A stretch of 64,000 nucleotides of DNA. Origin: Pseudomonas sp. IPO3778 (GTDB lineage: Bacteria > Pseudomonadota > Gammaproteobacteria > Pseudomonadales > Pseudomonadaceae). The notes beneath the pieces are model-generated. The model saw only the letters and a program-made list of their open reading frames with translations. It searched no databases and was not told where the DNA came from. Of the stretch, positions 33,224-42,321 are shown in pieces. The number at the start of each line of letters is the position of its first letter. Within the stretch, counting starts at the first letter, position 1. The position numbers were made by a program, and so were the translations under genes. Location: contig NZ_JACARC010000038.1 of assembly GCF_013386825.1 (NCBI RefSeq), positions 75,147-139,146 on the forward strand. The letters run 5' to 3'.

Positions 33224-34198
33224 ATGAGCCAATCCAGCGACCTTATTCAATCCGCACAACGTACCATCCGCCTCGAGCTTGAAGCCGTAGAAGGCTTGCT
33301 GGCTCATATCGACGCGGATTTCGTACGCGCATGCGAGATGATTCTGGCCAGCAAGGGCCGCGTTGTCGTGGTCGGCATGGGCAAATCCGGACACATTGGC
33401 AATAAGATCGCCGCCACCCTGGCAAGCACCGGGACCACTGCGTTCTTCGTGCATCCGGCCGAAGCCAGCCACGGTGACATGGGCATGATCACCCGGGATG
33501 ACATCATCCTGGCACTGTCCAACTCCGGCACCACCAACGAAATCGTGACCCTGCTGCCGCTGATCAAGCGCCTGGGCATCCAGTTGATCAGCGTGACCGG
33601 CAACCCGGACTCGACGCTGGCCAAAGCTGCTGAAGTGAATTTGAACGTGCACGTGGCCGAAGAGGCCTGCCCGCTGAACCTGGCACCGACCTCCTCCACC
33701 ACCGCCGCCCTGGTCATGGGCGATGCGTTGGCCGTGGCATTGCTGGAAGCCCGCGGGTTTACCGCCGAGGATTTCGCATTTTCCCATCCGGGTGGCGCCC
33801 TGGGTCGTCGCCTGCTGCTGAAAGTGGAAAACGTGATGCACGCCGGCGACGAGTTGCCACAAGTGCCGCGCGGCACCTTGCTTAAGGATGCCTTGATGGA
33901 AATGACCCTCAAGCGCCTGGGCATGACCGTGATCCTGGAATCCGACGGGCGCCTGGCCGGGGTATTCACCGACGGCGACCTGCGCCGCACCCTGGACCGT
34001 AACCTCGATATCCAGACCGCCACCATCGACGAAGTCATGACCCCCCACGGCAAGACCGCCCGCCCTGACATGCTCGCGGCCGAAGCGCTGAAGATCATGG
34101 AAGACCATAAAATTCTGGCGCTGGTGGTGGTCGACGGCGACGACCGCCCGGTTGGCGCCCTGAACATGCACGACTTGCTGCGTGCAGGAGTGATGTAA
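33224..34198 (+). CDS. kdsD: Arabinose-5-phosphate isomerase
   Basis: 324 residues: SIS domain with GMGKSGHIGNKIAATLAST, then two CBS domains. It makes D-arabinose 5-phosphate from ribulose 5-phosphate, the first step to KDO for LPS. I start at ATG 33224 because homologues begin there (MSQSSDLIQSAQRTI); the longer frame from 33161 spans a TATAAT (33184-33189) that is probably the promoter -10. The ribosome site is weak. First gene of kdsD-kdsC-lptC-lptA-lptB. Confidence 0.94.
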   Translation: MSQSSDLIQSAQRTIRLELEAVEGLLAHIDADFVRACEMILASKGRVVVVGMGKSGHIGNKIAATLASTGTTAFFVHPAEASHGDMGMITRDDIILALSNSGTTNEIVTLLPLIKRLGIQLISVTGNPDSTLAKAAEVNLNVHVAEEACPLNLAPTSSTTAALVMGDALAVALLEARGFTAEDFAFSHPGGALGRRLLLKVENVMHAGDELPQVPRGTLLKDALMEMTLKRLGMTVILESDGRLAGVFTDGDLRRTLDRNLDIQTATIDEVMTPHGKTARPDMLAAEALKIMEDHKILALVVVDGDDRPVGALNMHDLLRAGVM

Positions 34199-34723
34199 AT
34201 GACCACCGACCTGTTGCAACGGGGCAAGCACATCAAACTGGCGATCTTTGACGTCGACGGCGTGCTGACCGATGGCCGCCTGTACTTCCTGGAAGACGGC
34301 AGCGAATTCAAGACCTTCAACACCCTCGACGGCCAGGGCATCAAGATGCTGATGGCCGCGGGCGTGCAAACCGGCATCATCAGCGGTCGCAAGACGCCTG
34401 TTGTGGAACGCCGCGCACAAAACCTGGGGATTCCTCACCTGTATCAGGGCCGCGAGGATAAACTGGTGGTTCTGGACGAGCTTCTTGGCCAACTCAACCT
34501 AAGCTATGAGCAGGTTGCTTACCTCGGCGACGATTTACCCGACCTGCCGGTGATTCGCCGGGTCGGCCTCGGCATGGCGGTGGCCAATGCGGCGGCGTTC
34601 GTTCGCGAACACGCCCATGGCGTCACCACGGCCCGTGGCGGCGAAGGCGCCGCCCGCGAGTTCTGCGAGTTGATTCTGCGCGCCCAAGGCAGCCTTGAAG
34701 CGGCTCACGCCGCCTACCTATAG
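34199..34723 (+). CDS. kdsC: 3-deoxy-D-manno-octulosonate 8-phosphate phosphatase
   Basis: 174 residues of the HAD superfamily with the nucleophile motif FDVDGVLTDG and the later YLGDDLPDLPV acidic pair. It removes phosphate from KDO 8-phosphate. It begins at the base after the kdsD stop codon and ends 8 nt before lptC. Confidence 0.94.
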   Translation: MTTDLLQRGKHIKLAIFDVDGVLTDGRLYFLEDGSEFKTFNTLDGQGIKMLMAAGVQTGIISGRKTPVVERRAQNLGIPHLYQGREDKLVVLDELLGQLNLSYEQVAYLGDDLPDLPVIRRVGLGMAVANAAAFVREHAHGVTTARGGEGAAREFCELILRAQGSLEAAHAAYL

Positions 34724-34731
34724 AGCGTTTT

Positions 34732-35304
34732 ATGCTGAGTAAAAAGATTCGCAATTTCCTGATATTCGCCGTCATCGCCGCCGTTTTTCTGGCGGTCGGT
34801 TACTGGAATATCAGCCCGGAGCGCTTCCTCGACAAGCCTGTTGCACAGGTTGACGAGAGCGCTATCGACTATTACGCCATCAACGCCCACAGCATCCAGT
34901 TCCTGCCCGATGGCAAGGTTCAGTATGAAATGACCTCTGACAAGGTCGAGCACTTGAAGGCATCCGAGGTCACGTTGCTGACCAAGCCGGACATGAACCT
35001 GTACCGCGGCGCCGAGTTCCCGTGGCACGTCACCAGCGAGCGTGGCGAGGTCAACCCGGACGGCACCCAAGTGGAATTGATTGACTCGGTACGCGTAGCC
35101 CGCACCGACGCCAAGAACCGCGACACCATCATTACCAGCAGTCGCATGACCGTATTCCCACAGAAGCAATATGCGCAGACCGAGCAAGACGTTAGAATCG
35201 ACGGCGCTGGCGGTGTATCGACTGGCAAGGGAATGAAAGCGTATTTGAAAGAAAGCAGGATACACCTGCTATCGAACGTAAGAGGACAGTATGAGGCTCG
35301 TTAA
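34732..35304 (+). CDS. lptC: LPS export protein LptC
   Basis: 190 residues with one N-terminal membrane helix (NFLIFAVIAAVFLAVGYW) and a periplasmic beta-jellyroll. LptC joins the LptB2FG transporter to the LptA bridge. It overlaps the start of lptA by 14 bp, which supports coupled translation. Confidence 0.92.
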   Translation: MLSKKIRNFLIFAVIAAVFLAVGYWNISPERFLDKPVAQVDESAIDYYAINAHSIQFLPDGKVQYEMTSDKVEHLKASEVTLLTKPDMNLYRGAEFPWHVTSERGEVNPDGTQVELIDSVRVARTDAKNRDTIITSSRMTVFPQKQYAQTEQDVRIDGAGGVSTGKGMKAYLKESRIHLLSNVRGQYEAR

Positions 35305-35863
35305 AACCCTCCCTATTTTGCTCGGCCTGGGCGCAGCACTGGGAAGCGTGAGCGCCTGGGCTCTGCCGAACGATAGCCAGCAACCGATCCACATCCAGGC
35401 CGATGATGCACAACTGGATGACAAGAAAGGTATTGCGACCTACACCGGCGACGTCATCATCACTCAAGGCTCGATGAAAGTGACGGGTAACACCGTGACC
35501 CTGACTCGTACCCCGGCAGGCGACATCGACGTGGTGACTTCGGTCGGCAACCTGGCGTATTTCGAACAACTGCAAAAAGTGGGCGACCCTACGCCGGTCA
35601 AAGGCTACGGCAAGACGATCCAGTACCACGCCCAGCAAAACCGTATCGTGCTGATCGATCAAGCCAGGGTCATCAATGACGGCAACACCACTGACGGCGA
35701 AAAAATCGTCTATGACACGGTGAAGCAGATTGCCCAGGCCGGCCGTGCCACCGGCACGAAAATCGGCACGCCGAAGCCACGCATCGATATGGTTATCCAG
35801 CCGAAGCAGAAAGCCGACGCCGCCCAGCCGACGCCGAAAACCGACGCAAAGAAGGCGAATTAA
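35291..35863 (+). CDS. lptA: LPS transport periplasmic protein LptA
   Basis: 190 residues with a signal peptide ending SAWA and the OstA-like repeat (IHIQADDAQLDDKKGIATYT). The C-terminal tail is Lys/Ala/Pro-rich. LptA forms the bridge that carries LPS across the periplasm. Its last base overlaps the ATG of lptB. Confidence 0.93.
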   Translation: MRLVKTLPILLGLGAALGSVSAWALPNDSQQPIHIQADDAQLDDKKGIATYTGDVIITQGSMKVTGNTVTLTRTPAGDIDVVTSVGNLAYFEQLQKVGDPTPVKGYGKTIQYHAQQNRIVLIDQARVINDGNTTDGEKIVYDTVKQIAQAGRATGTKIGTPKPRIDMVIQPKQKADAAQPTPKTDAKKAN

Positions 35864-36588
35864 TGGCAACCCTGAAAGCCCAGCATCTGGCCAAGGCCTA
35901 TAAAAGCCGTCAGGTCGTGCGCGACGTCAGCCTGTCGATCGACAGCGGCCAGATCGTCGGCTTGCTCGGCCCCAACGGTGCCGGCAAGACCACCTGCTTC
36001 TATATGATTGTCGGCCTGGTACAGGCCGATCAAGGCCGCGTGCTGATCGACGACCTGGATGTGAGCCACCAACCCATGCACGGTCGTGCACAGGCGGGCA
36101 TCGGCTATCTCCCCCAGGAAGCGTCGATCTTCCGCAAACTGTCGGTCTCCGACAACATCATGGCGATCCTCGAGACCCGCAAGGAACTCGACCGCGCCGG
36201 GCGCAAGAAAGAGCTGGAAAGCCTGCTTCAGGAATTCCACATCAACCACATTCGCGACAACCTCGGCATGAGCCTTTCCGGCGGCGAGCGTCGTCGTGTG
36301 GAAATCGCCCGCGCCCTGGCCACAGCGCCGAAGTTCATCCTGCTGGACGAACCTTTCGCCGGTGTCGACCCGATCTCGGTGGGCGACATCAAGCAGATCA
36401 TCCATCACCTCAAGGCCAAGGGCATCGGTGTATTGATCACCGACCACAACGTCCGTGAGACCCTCGATATCTGCGAAACCGCCTATATCGTGAACGATGG
36501 GCAGTTGATTGCCGAAGGCGACTCCGCAACCATCCTGGCCAACGAACTGGTCAAGGAAGTGTATCTGGGTCACGAGTTCCGCCTGTAA
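35863..36588 (+). CDS. lptB: LPS export ABC transporter ATP-binding protein
   Basis: 241 residues with Walker A GPNGAGKTT, signature LSGGERRRVEIARA and Walker B FILLDEPFAGVD. It powers extraction of LPS from the inner membrane with LptF/LptG (elsewhere in the genome). Followed by a 184-bp gap with a TATAAT at 36691-36696, probably an rpoN promoter. Confidence 0.95.
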   Translation: MATLKAQHLAKAYKSRQVVRDVSLSIDSGQIVGLLGPNGAGKTTCFYMIVGLVQADQGRVLIDDLDVSHQPMHGRAQAGIGYLPQEASIFRKLSVSDNIMAILETRKELDRAGRKKELESLLQEFHINHIRDNLGMSLSGGERRRVEIARALATAPKFILLDEPFAGVDPISVGDIKQIIHHLKAKGIGVLITDHNVRETLDICETAYIVNDGQLIAEGDSATILANELVKEVYLGHEFRL

Positions 36589-36772
36589 ACACGGTGGTAT
36601 CAGGCCATTCGCCACGGAGCGCGGGAGTCAATAAAAACCTCATTATTTTTATTGTTACCGCGCTCTAGGCAAAGCCCCCGATATCAGGCATATAATTTGC
36701 TTATGTTTGGCGCTCACGCGCCCTGTCGTGGATGGCGCATTGCGCCGGCGAATAAGGTGTTAAGCCCCTGCC

Positions 36773-38266
36773 ATGAAACCATCGCTAGTCCTGAGAATGG
36801 GCCAGCAGCTGACGATGACACCGCAGCTGCAACAGGCCATCCGCCTGCTCCAATTGTCGACCCTGGACCTGCAACAGGAAATCCAGGAGGCCCTGGAGTC
36901 CAATCCGATGCTCGAACGCCAGGAAGAAGGCGACGACTTCGATAATGCAGACCCGCTGGCCGACAACATCGAGCAAAAACCCAACCCCGACGTACAGGAA
37001 CCCTCCTACCAGGAAACCGCCCCCACGGTGGATAACCTCGAGGAAGGTGAATGGAACGAACGCATCCCCAACGAGCTTCCCGTCGACACCGCCTGGGAAG
37101 ACGTGTACCAGACCAGCGCCAGCAGCCTGCCGAGCAATGATGATGACGAGTGGGATTTCACCACCCGCACGTCCGCCGGCGAGAGCCTGCAGAGCCATTT
37201 GCTCTGGCAACTGAACCTGGCACCGATGTCCGACACCGATCGCCTGATCGCCGTGACCCTGATCGACTGCATCAACAATCAGGGCTACCTGGACGAGACC
37301 CTTGAGGAGATCCTCGAGGCGTTCGACCCGGAGCTGGATATCGAACTGGACGAAATCGAAGCCGTCCTGCACCGCATTCAGCAGTTCGAGCCCGCCGGTA
37401 TCGGCGCCCGCAGCCTCAGCGAATGCCTGCTGCTGCAACTGCGCCAATTGCCGGCCAAGACGCCCTGGCTGACCGAAGCCCAGCGCCTGGTCACCGACTA
37501 CATCGACCTGCTGGGCAGCCGCGACTACAGCCAGCTGATGCGCCGCATGAAGCTCAAGGAAGATGACCTGCGCCAGATCATCGAGCTGGTGCAGAGCCTT
37601 AACCCGCGCCCTGGCTCGCAGATCGAGTCCAGTGAAGCCGAATACGTGGTGCCCGATGTCATCGTACGCAAGGACAACGAGCGCTGGCTGGTGGAACTGA
37701 ACCAGGAGTCGGTGCCACGCCTGCGGGTCAATCCGCAATACGCCGGTTTTGTGCGCCGCGCCGATACCAGCGCCGACAACACCTTCATGCGCAACCAGTT
37801 GCAGGAAGCCCGCTGGTTCATCAAGAGCCTGCAAAGCCGCAACGAAACCCTGATGAAAGTCGCCACCCAGATCGTCGAGCACCAGCGTGGCTTCCTGGAA
37901 TACGGCGATGAGGCGATGAAGCCACTGGTACTGCACGACATCGCCGAGGCGGTGGGCATGCACGAATCAACGATTTCCCGGGTGACCACGCAAAAATTCA
38001 TGCATACCCCACGGGGTATTTATGAGCTGAAATACTTTTTCTCCAGCCACGTCAGCACCTCCGAAGGCGGCGAATGCTCGTCCACGGCGATCCGCGCGAT
38101 CATCAAAAAACTGGTTGCCGCGGAAAATCAGAAAAAGCCGTTGAGTGACAGCAAGATCGCTGGTTTACTGGAGGCACAAGGCATTCAGGTCGCCCGTCGA
38201 ACCGTCGCCAAGTACCGCGAGTCCCTTGGGATCGCGCCTTCCAGCGAGCGTAAACGTTTGATGTGA
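36773..38266 (+). CDS. rpoN: RNA polymerase sigma-54 factor
   Basis: 497 residues. The Gln/Leu-rich region I (MGQQLTMTPQLQQAIRLLQL) contacts activators; an acidic linker follows; the RpoN box ARRTVAKYRE near the C-terminus reads the -24 promoter element. It controls nitrogen, flagellar and many other genes. The order lptB-rpoN-hpf-ptsN-rapZ-ptsO is the conserved one. Confidence 0.97.
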   Translation: MKPSLVLRMGQQLTMTPQLQQAIRLLQLSTLDLQQEIQEALESNPMLERQEEGDDFDNADPLADNIEQKPNPDVQEPSYQETAPTVDNLEEGEWNERIPNELPVDTAWEDVYQTSASSLPSNDDDEWDFTTRTSAGESLQSHLLWQLNLAPMSDTDRLIAVTLIDCINNQGYLDETLEEILEAFDPELDIELDEIEAVLHRIQQFEPAGIGARSLSECLLLQLRQLPAKTPWLTEAQRLVTDYIDLLGSRDYSQLMRRMKLKEDDLRQIIELVQSLNPRPGSQIESSEAEYVVPDVIVRKDNERWLVELNQESVPRLRVNPQYAGFVRRADTSADNTFMRNQLQEARWFIKSLQSRNETLMKVATQIVEHQRGFLEYGDEAMKPLVLHDIAEAVGMHESTISRVTTQKFMHTPRGIYELKYFFSSHVSTSEGGECSSTAIRAIIKKLVAAENQKKPLSDSKIAGLLEAQGIQVARRTVAKYRESLGIAPSSERKRLM

Positions 38267-38341
38267 CGGGCGGGCCATAGCGTTCCAGTGGCAGGCACCC
38301 CGGCCTGCCGCTTTATGCACTGGCAACGAAGGAGAAGCTGT

Positions 38342-38647
38342 ATGCAAGTCAACATCAGTGGACACCATGTAGAAGTCACCCCTCCATTGCGCGAATACGT
38401 CGAGCAGAAGCTGAAACGACTTGAGGGTCATTTCGACAAGATCACCAATGTGCAGGTCATCATGAAGGTCGACAAGCTTCAGCAGAAAATTGAAGCGACC
38501 TTGCAGATACCCGGTGGCGAAGTGGTCGCCAATGCCGAGCATGAAGACATGTATGCATCGATCGATGCCTTGACTGACAAGCTTGACCGCCAACTTAAAA
38601 AGCATAAGGAAAAGCAGCAGAGCCTTCTTCAAGGCACAGGCCGCTAA
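38342..38647 (+). CDS. hpf: Ribosome hibernation promoting factor
   Basis: 101 residues of the short HPF/YfiA family: MQVNISGHHVEVTPPLREYV at the start and KHKEKQQ tail. It binds the 30S subunit and stabilises inactive 100S dimers in stationary phase. ATG 38342 follows AAGGAGAAGCTGT; the in-frame extension to 38288 is not used. Confidence 0.95.
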   Translation: MQVNISGHHVEVTPPLREYVEQKLKRLEGHFDKITNVQVIMKVDKLQQKIEATLQIPGGEVVANAEHEDMYASIDALTDKLDRQLKKHKEKQQSLLQGTGR

Positions 38648-38659
38648 CACTCCCCACCC

Positions 38660-39124
38660 ATGATTCGACTTGAAACCATCCTGACCCCCGGCCGCTCCCT
38701 CGTGAACGTGCCGGGCGGCAGTAAAAAGCGTGCCCTCGAACAAATTGCCAACCTGTTCGGCCGTGAAGTGCCTGAGCTGGATACGCAAGCTGTGTACGAA
38801 GCACTGATCGCCCGTGAAAAGCTCGGTTCGACCGGCTTTGGCAACGGCATCGCCATCCCTCACTGCCGCCTGCAAGGCTGTGAGTCTCCAGTCAGCGCCC
38901 TGCTGCACCTGGACGCCCCCATCGATTTCGACGCCATCGACGGTGCGCCGGTCGACCTGCTGTTTGTACTGCTGGTCCCGCAAGCCGCCACCGATGCGCA
39001 TCTGGAACTGCTTCGGCAGATCGCCAGCATGCTCGACCGCAAAGAAGTACGCGACAAACTGCGCAGCGCCTCCAGCAACGAGGCGCTCTATCAGGTTGTT
39101 CTGGATGAACAAAACGGGCAGTAA
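38660..39124 (+). CDS. ptsN: Nitrogen PTS enzyme IIA
   Basis: 154 residues, PTS EIIA fold. The phosphorylated histidine is H68 in GIAIPHCRLQGCE. It receives phosphate from NPr (PtsO) and regulates potassium, nitrogen and carbon-storage functions rather than sugar uptake. Two bp separate it from rapZ. Confidence 0.95.
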   Translation: MIRLETILTPGRSLVNVPGGSKKRALEQIANLFGREVPELDTQAVYEALIAREKLGSTGFGNGIAIPHCRLQGCESPVSALLHLDAPIDFDAIDGAPVDLLFVLLVPQAATDAHLELLRQIASMLDRKEVRDKLRSASSNEALYQVVLDEQNGQ

Positions 39125-39126
39125 TC

Positions 39127-39984
39127 ATGCGTTTGATCATCGTCAGCGGCCGCTCCGGCTCAGGTAAAAGCACGGCTCTCAATGTTCTTGAGGACAACGG
39201 CTTCTATTGCATCGACAACCTGCCCGCCGGCCTGCTGCCGGAGCTGGCGGAACGCGCACTGATCCACACCGAGCTGGCGCAACCGCTGGTCGCTGTCTCG
39301 ATCGACGCCCGCAACCTGCCCAGCCATCTCACCCGCTTCCCGGAACTGCTCGAAGAAGTGCGGGCCAAGCACATCCATTGTGATGTGCTGTACCTCGACG
39401 CCGACGAAGAGACCCTGCTCAAACGGTTCTCTGAAACCCGTCGCCGCCACCCGTTGAGCAGCCCCCATCGCTCGCTGGCCGAAGCCATCGAGGACGAGAC
39501 CAAACTGCTGGGGCCGATCATTGACCTGGCCGACCTCAAGATCAACACCACCAGCCTGAACCTGTATCAACTGCGCGATGCCATCAAGTTGCGCCTGCTG
39601 AATCAGCCTGAGCCGGGCACGGCCTTCCTGGTCGAGTCTTTCGGCTTCAAGCGCGGCATGCCGGTAGATGCCGACCTGGTGTTCGATGTGCGCTGCCTGC
39701 CCAACCCGTACTGGAAGCCCGAGCTGCGTGACCAGTCCGGGCTGGACCAGCCTGTGGCCGAGTACCTGGCGGCGCAACCGGATGTGGAGGAAATGTTCCA
39801 GGACATCTCCAGCTACCTGCTCAAATGGCTGCCGCGTTTTGCGGCCAGCAACCGGGCTTATGTCACTATCGCCATTGGCTGCACCGGCGGCCATCACCGT
39901 TCCGTCTACCTGACCGAACGCCTGGGCAAGGTGCTGCAACAAACCCTCAAGAACGTCCAGGTTCGCCACCGCGACCTCAGCTGA
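39127..39984 (+). CDS. rapZ: RNase adapter protein RapZ
   Basis: 285 residues. Walker A GRSGSGKST near the N-terminus, the DVRCLPNPYW block, and the C-terminal GCTGGHHRSVYLTERL. In E. coli RapZ delivers the GlmZ RNA to RNase E and so controls glucosamine-6-phosphate supply; its RNA targets in Pseudomonas are less clear. Confidence 0.95.
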   Translation: MRLIIVSGRSGSGKSTALNVLEDNGFYCIDNLPAGLLPELAERALIHTELAQPLVAVSIDARNLPSHLTRFPELLEEVRAKHIHCDVLYLDADEETLLKRFSETRRRHPLSSPHRSLAEAIEDETKLLGPIIDLADLKINTTSLNLYQLRDAIKLRLLNQPEPGTAFLVESFGFKRGMPVDADLVFDVRCLPNPYWKPELRDQSGLDQPVAEYLAAQPDVEEMFQDISSYLLKWLPRFAASNRAYVTIAIGCTGGHHRSVYLTERLGKVLQQTLKNVQVRHRDLS

Positions 39985-40000
39985 AAGGAACACCTGCGCG

Positions 40001-40273
40001 ATGCCTGCTCTGGAAATTGAAATCATCAACAAGCTGGGCCTGCACGCCCGGGCCTCGGCCAAGTTCGTCGGCGTCGCCGGGCAGTTCCCTTGCCAGATTC
40101 GCGCCGGACGCACCCCCGAATCCATGGTCGACGGCAAAAGCATCATGGCCATGATGATGCTGGCCGCGGGCAAGGGCACGAAGATTCATTTGAAAACGGA
40201 AGGCGAACAAGAGCAGGAAGCGATGGATGCCCTGGCGGCATTGATCAACAACTACTTTGACGAAGGCGAGTAA
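40001..40273 (+). CDS. ptsO: Nitrogen PTS phosphocarrier protein NPr
   Basis: 90 residues of the HPr family. The phospho-accepting histidine is H15 in NKLGLHARASAKF; the regulatory-serine-like segment is GKSIMAMMML. It relays phosphate from EINtr (PtsP) to PtsN. Last gene of the rpoN cluster; a small GC hairpin lies at about 40295-40315 without a T-run. Confidence 0.95.
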   Translation: MPALEIEIINKLGLHARASAKFVGVAGQFPCQIRAGRTPESMVDGKSIMAMMMLAAGKGTKIHLKTEGEQEQEAMDALAALINNYFDEGE

Positions 40274-40312
40274 ACCCGCCCACCTGTGACGGAGTGAAGC
40301 CCGCAAGCGGCT

Positions 40313-41206
40313 TCATCCCAACGCCGTATCCATCACCATCATCAAACAAAACCCGACGCACAGCCCCAGGCTGGCGAGCTTGTCATGGCCATTGCGCCGC
40401 GACTCGGGAATGACTTCGTGCGTCACCACCAACAGCATCGCCCCGGCCGCCAGCGCCAACCCCAGCGGCAACAACATCTCCGCCAGGCTCACCAACCAGG
40501 CGCACAGCACCGCAAATACCGGTTCCACCAGCCCTGACGCCGCGCCAATCAGGAACGCCTTGACCCGCGATATCCCTGCCCCGGCCAGTACCAACGCGAT
40601 CACCAATCCCTCCGGCACATCCTGCAAGGCAATGCCCATGGCCAGGCTGTCGGCATCCGGCATGCCGCCGCCCGCCGACACACCCACCGCCATGCCTTCG
40701 GGAATGTTGTGGGCAATGATGGCAAACACAAACAGCCAGATACGCGGCGGTATTACCGGATGCTCCAGACTACCCACCAGCATTTCCGGACTGGCGCCGG
40801 AGACCTTGCGATCCACCAGATACAGTCCGAATGCGCCCAGCATGATGCCGAAACTGATCAAACCGCTGGCAGCCCAAGGCGTCAGCCCCAGGCTTTCGGC
40901 CGCCGCAATACCTGGCACGATCAGCGAAAACGCCGTCGCCGCCAGCATCACCCCGGCACCGAAGCCAAGCAGCGTGTCACTCACCGCCAATGGCATCCGG
41001 CGGATCACCAGCACCGGCACGGCGCCCAAGGCCGTACCCAGTGCGCAAATGGCACCCCCTTGCAGCGCGCGCAGGATACGGGGCTCCAGGTCCAGCCAGG
41101 CCAGCCCTTGAGCCACCAGCAATGCCGTGCCTGCCAATAGCAGCAGGGAGCCAAACGCATAACGAAACATTCGCACGCTGCTGATCGCCAGTGTTTCAGT
41201 GCCCAT
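40313..41206 (-). CDS. ZIP family metal transporter
   Basis: 297 residues with about eight hydrophobic segments. The two ZIP motif helices are HNIPEGMAVGVSAGGG and ALQDVPEGLVIALVLAGAG (His/Glu metal ligands). It probably moves Zn2+ or another divalent metal across the inner membrane; direction and metal are not readable. AAGG precedes the ATG. It sits downstream of the iron-starvation sodA operon on the same strand, 31 bp after sodA, so it may be read with it. Confidence 0.88.
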   Translation of the reverse strand: MGTETLAISSVRMFRYAFGSLLLLAGTALLVAQGLAWLDLEPRILRALQGGAICALGTALGAVPVLVIRRMPLAVSDTLLGFGAGVMLAATAFSLIVPGIAAAESLGLTPWAASGLISFGIMLGAFGLYLVDRKVSGASPEMLVGSLEHPVIPPRIWLFVFAIIAHNIPEGMAVGVSAGGGMPDADSLAMGIALQDVPEGLVIALVLAGAGISRVKAFLIGAASGLVEPVFAVLCAWLVSLAEMLLPLGLALAAGAMLLVVTHEVIPESRRNGHDKLASLGLCVGFCLMMVMDTALG

Positions 41207-41237
41207 AGTCGGCCTTAGATCTTGTTATAGAGGAGTG

Positions 41238-41849
41238 TCAGCCCAACGCAGCCTGGTAGCGCCCGGCAACTTCCGGCCAATGGATAACGCTGTAGAACGC
41301 ATTGATGTATTCCGGACGACGGTTCTGGTACAGCAGGTAGTAAGCGTGTTCCCAGACGTCCAGGCCGAGGATCGGCGTATTGCCGTTCATCAGCGGGCTG
41401 TCCTGGTTGCCGCTGCTTTCTACCACCAGGGTCTTTTGCGGGGTCACGCTCAGCCACGCCCAGCCACTGCCGAAACGGGTCAGGGCAGCCTTGGTGAAAG
41501 CCTCTTTGAAGGCGTCGAAACCACCCAATTGCTCATCGATGGCTTTGCCCAGTGCGCCGTCGGGCTTGCCGCCGCCCTTGGGCGACATGACGGCCCAGAA
41601 CAACGAGTGGTTGGCATGACCGCCGCCCTGGTTGATCACCGCCGCCCGGAGCTTTTCCGGCAGTTGCTGCACGCTGGACACCAGTTTCTCTACCGGCCAG
41701 ACGGCAAACTCGGTGCCCTCAACGGCGGCGTTGAGGTTATTGATGTAGGTCTGGTGGTGCTTGGTGTAGTGGATCTCCATGGTTTGCGCGTCGATATGCG
41801 GTTCAAGGGCATCGTAGGCGTAAGGCAAGGCCGGCAAGGTGTAGGACAT
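41238..41849 (-). CDS. sodA: Manganese superoxide dismutase
   Basis: 203 residues of the Fe/Mn SOD family. Residues point to the Mn type: GGGHANHSLFW and GNQDSPLM (Gly/Gln pattern of MnSOD), with the C-terminal ligand block DVWEHAYYL. It removes superoxide when iron is short. ATG 41849 has GGAG 9 nt upstream and lies 1 nt after the orfX stop codon. Last gene of fagA-fumC-orfX-sodA. Confidence 0.93.
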   Translation of the reverse strand: MSYTLPALPYAYDALEPHIDAQTMEIHYTKHHQTYINNLNAAVEGTEFAVWPVEKLVSSVQQLPEKLRAAVINQGGGHANHSLFWAVMSPKGGGKPDGALGKAIDEQLGGFDAFKEAFTKAALTRFGSGWAWLSVTPQKTLVVESSGNQDSPLMNGNTPILGLDVWEHAYYLLYQNRRPEYINAFYSVIHWPEVAGRYQAALG

Positions 41850-41850
41850 A

Positions 41851-42294
41851 TCAATGAGCTCCATAAAAAGGGCTGTTGCGGGTCGACGCATCCGATGGCG
41901 CCACGTTGCTGCCCAGCAGACGGTGGGTACGTGGGTACTCGCCGTGATCGCTGATGAAATTCAACAGCTCGACGTAGGTCTTGCTGCTCTGGCGCAGGGC
42001 CGCCTCCCGCAATAGCGGGTTCAGGCGGGTGTCCTGCATGGTCTGCAACAGACGCTGATGAATGGCGCAGAGGTATTCCGCGCTTTCTTCCGGCTGGTTC
42101 AGCCGCAGGTGCAGGTCCGCCAGGTTGTGATGGGAGATGACGCAAGCCGCCACCGCTTCGTCGGCATCCGCCCAGCGCTCAAACAACACTTGAGCCAGGG
42201 CCAGGGCTTGCAAGTAGGCCTCGCGGGCGTCTACCAGCTCGCCCGCCATAAAGCAGCGATTGGCCCGTTCGATCGTACGTTTCCAGTGCTCCAT
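41851..42294 (-). CDS. Conserved protein of the fumC-sodA operon (OrfX-like)
   Basis: 147 residues, helical, TPR-like in character (MEHWKRTIERANRCFMAGEL, SHHNLADLHLRLNQPEESAE). Its place between fumC and sodA matches the 'orfX' of the Fur-regulated P. aeruginosa operon. Function unknown. Separated by 27 bp from the fumC stop. Confidence 0.8.
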   Translation of the reverse strand: MEHWKRTIERANRCFMAGELVDAREAYLQALALAQVLFERWADADEAVAACVISHHNLADLHLRLNQPEESAEYLCAIHQRLLQTMQDTRLNPLLREAALRQSSKTYVELLNFISDHGEYPRTHRLLGSNVAPSDASTRNSPFYGAH

Positions 42295-42321
42295 GGTGAG
42301 CCTCCAAAGCAGGGTCGGTGA

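Noticed and set aside
40295..40315. Terminator after ptsO
   Set aside because: A short stem (GAAGCC/GGCTTC) without a T-run on either side; not enough to call a terminator.
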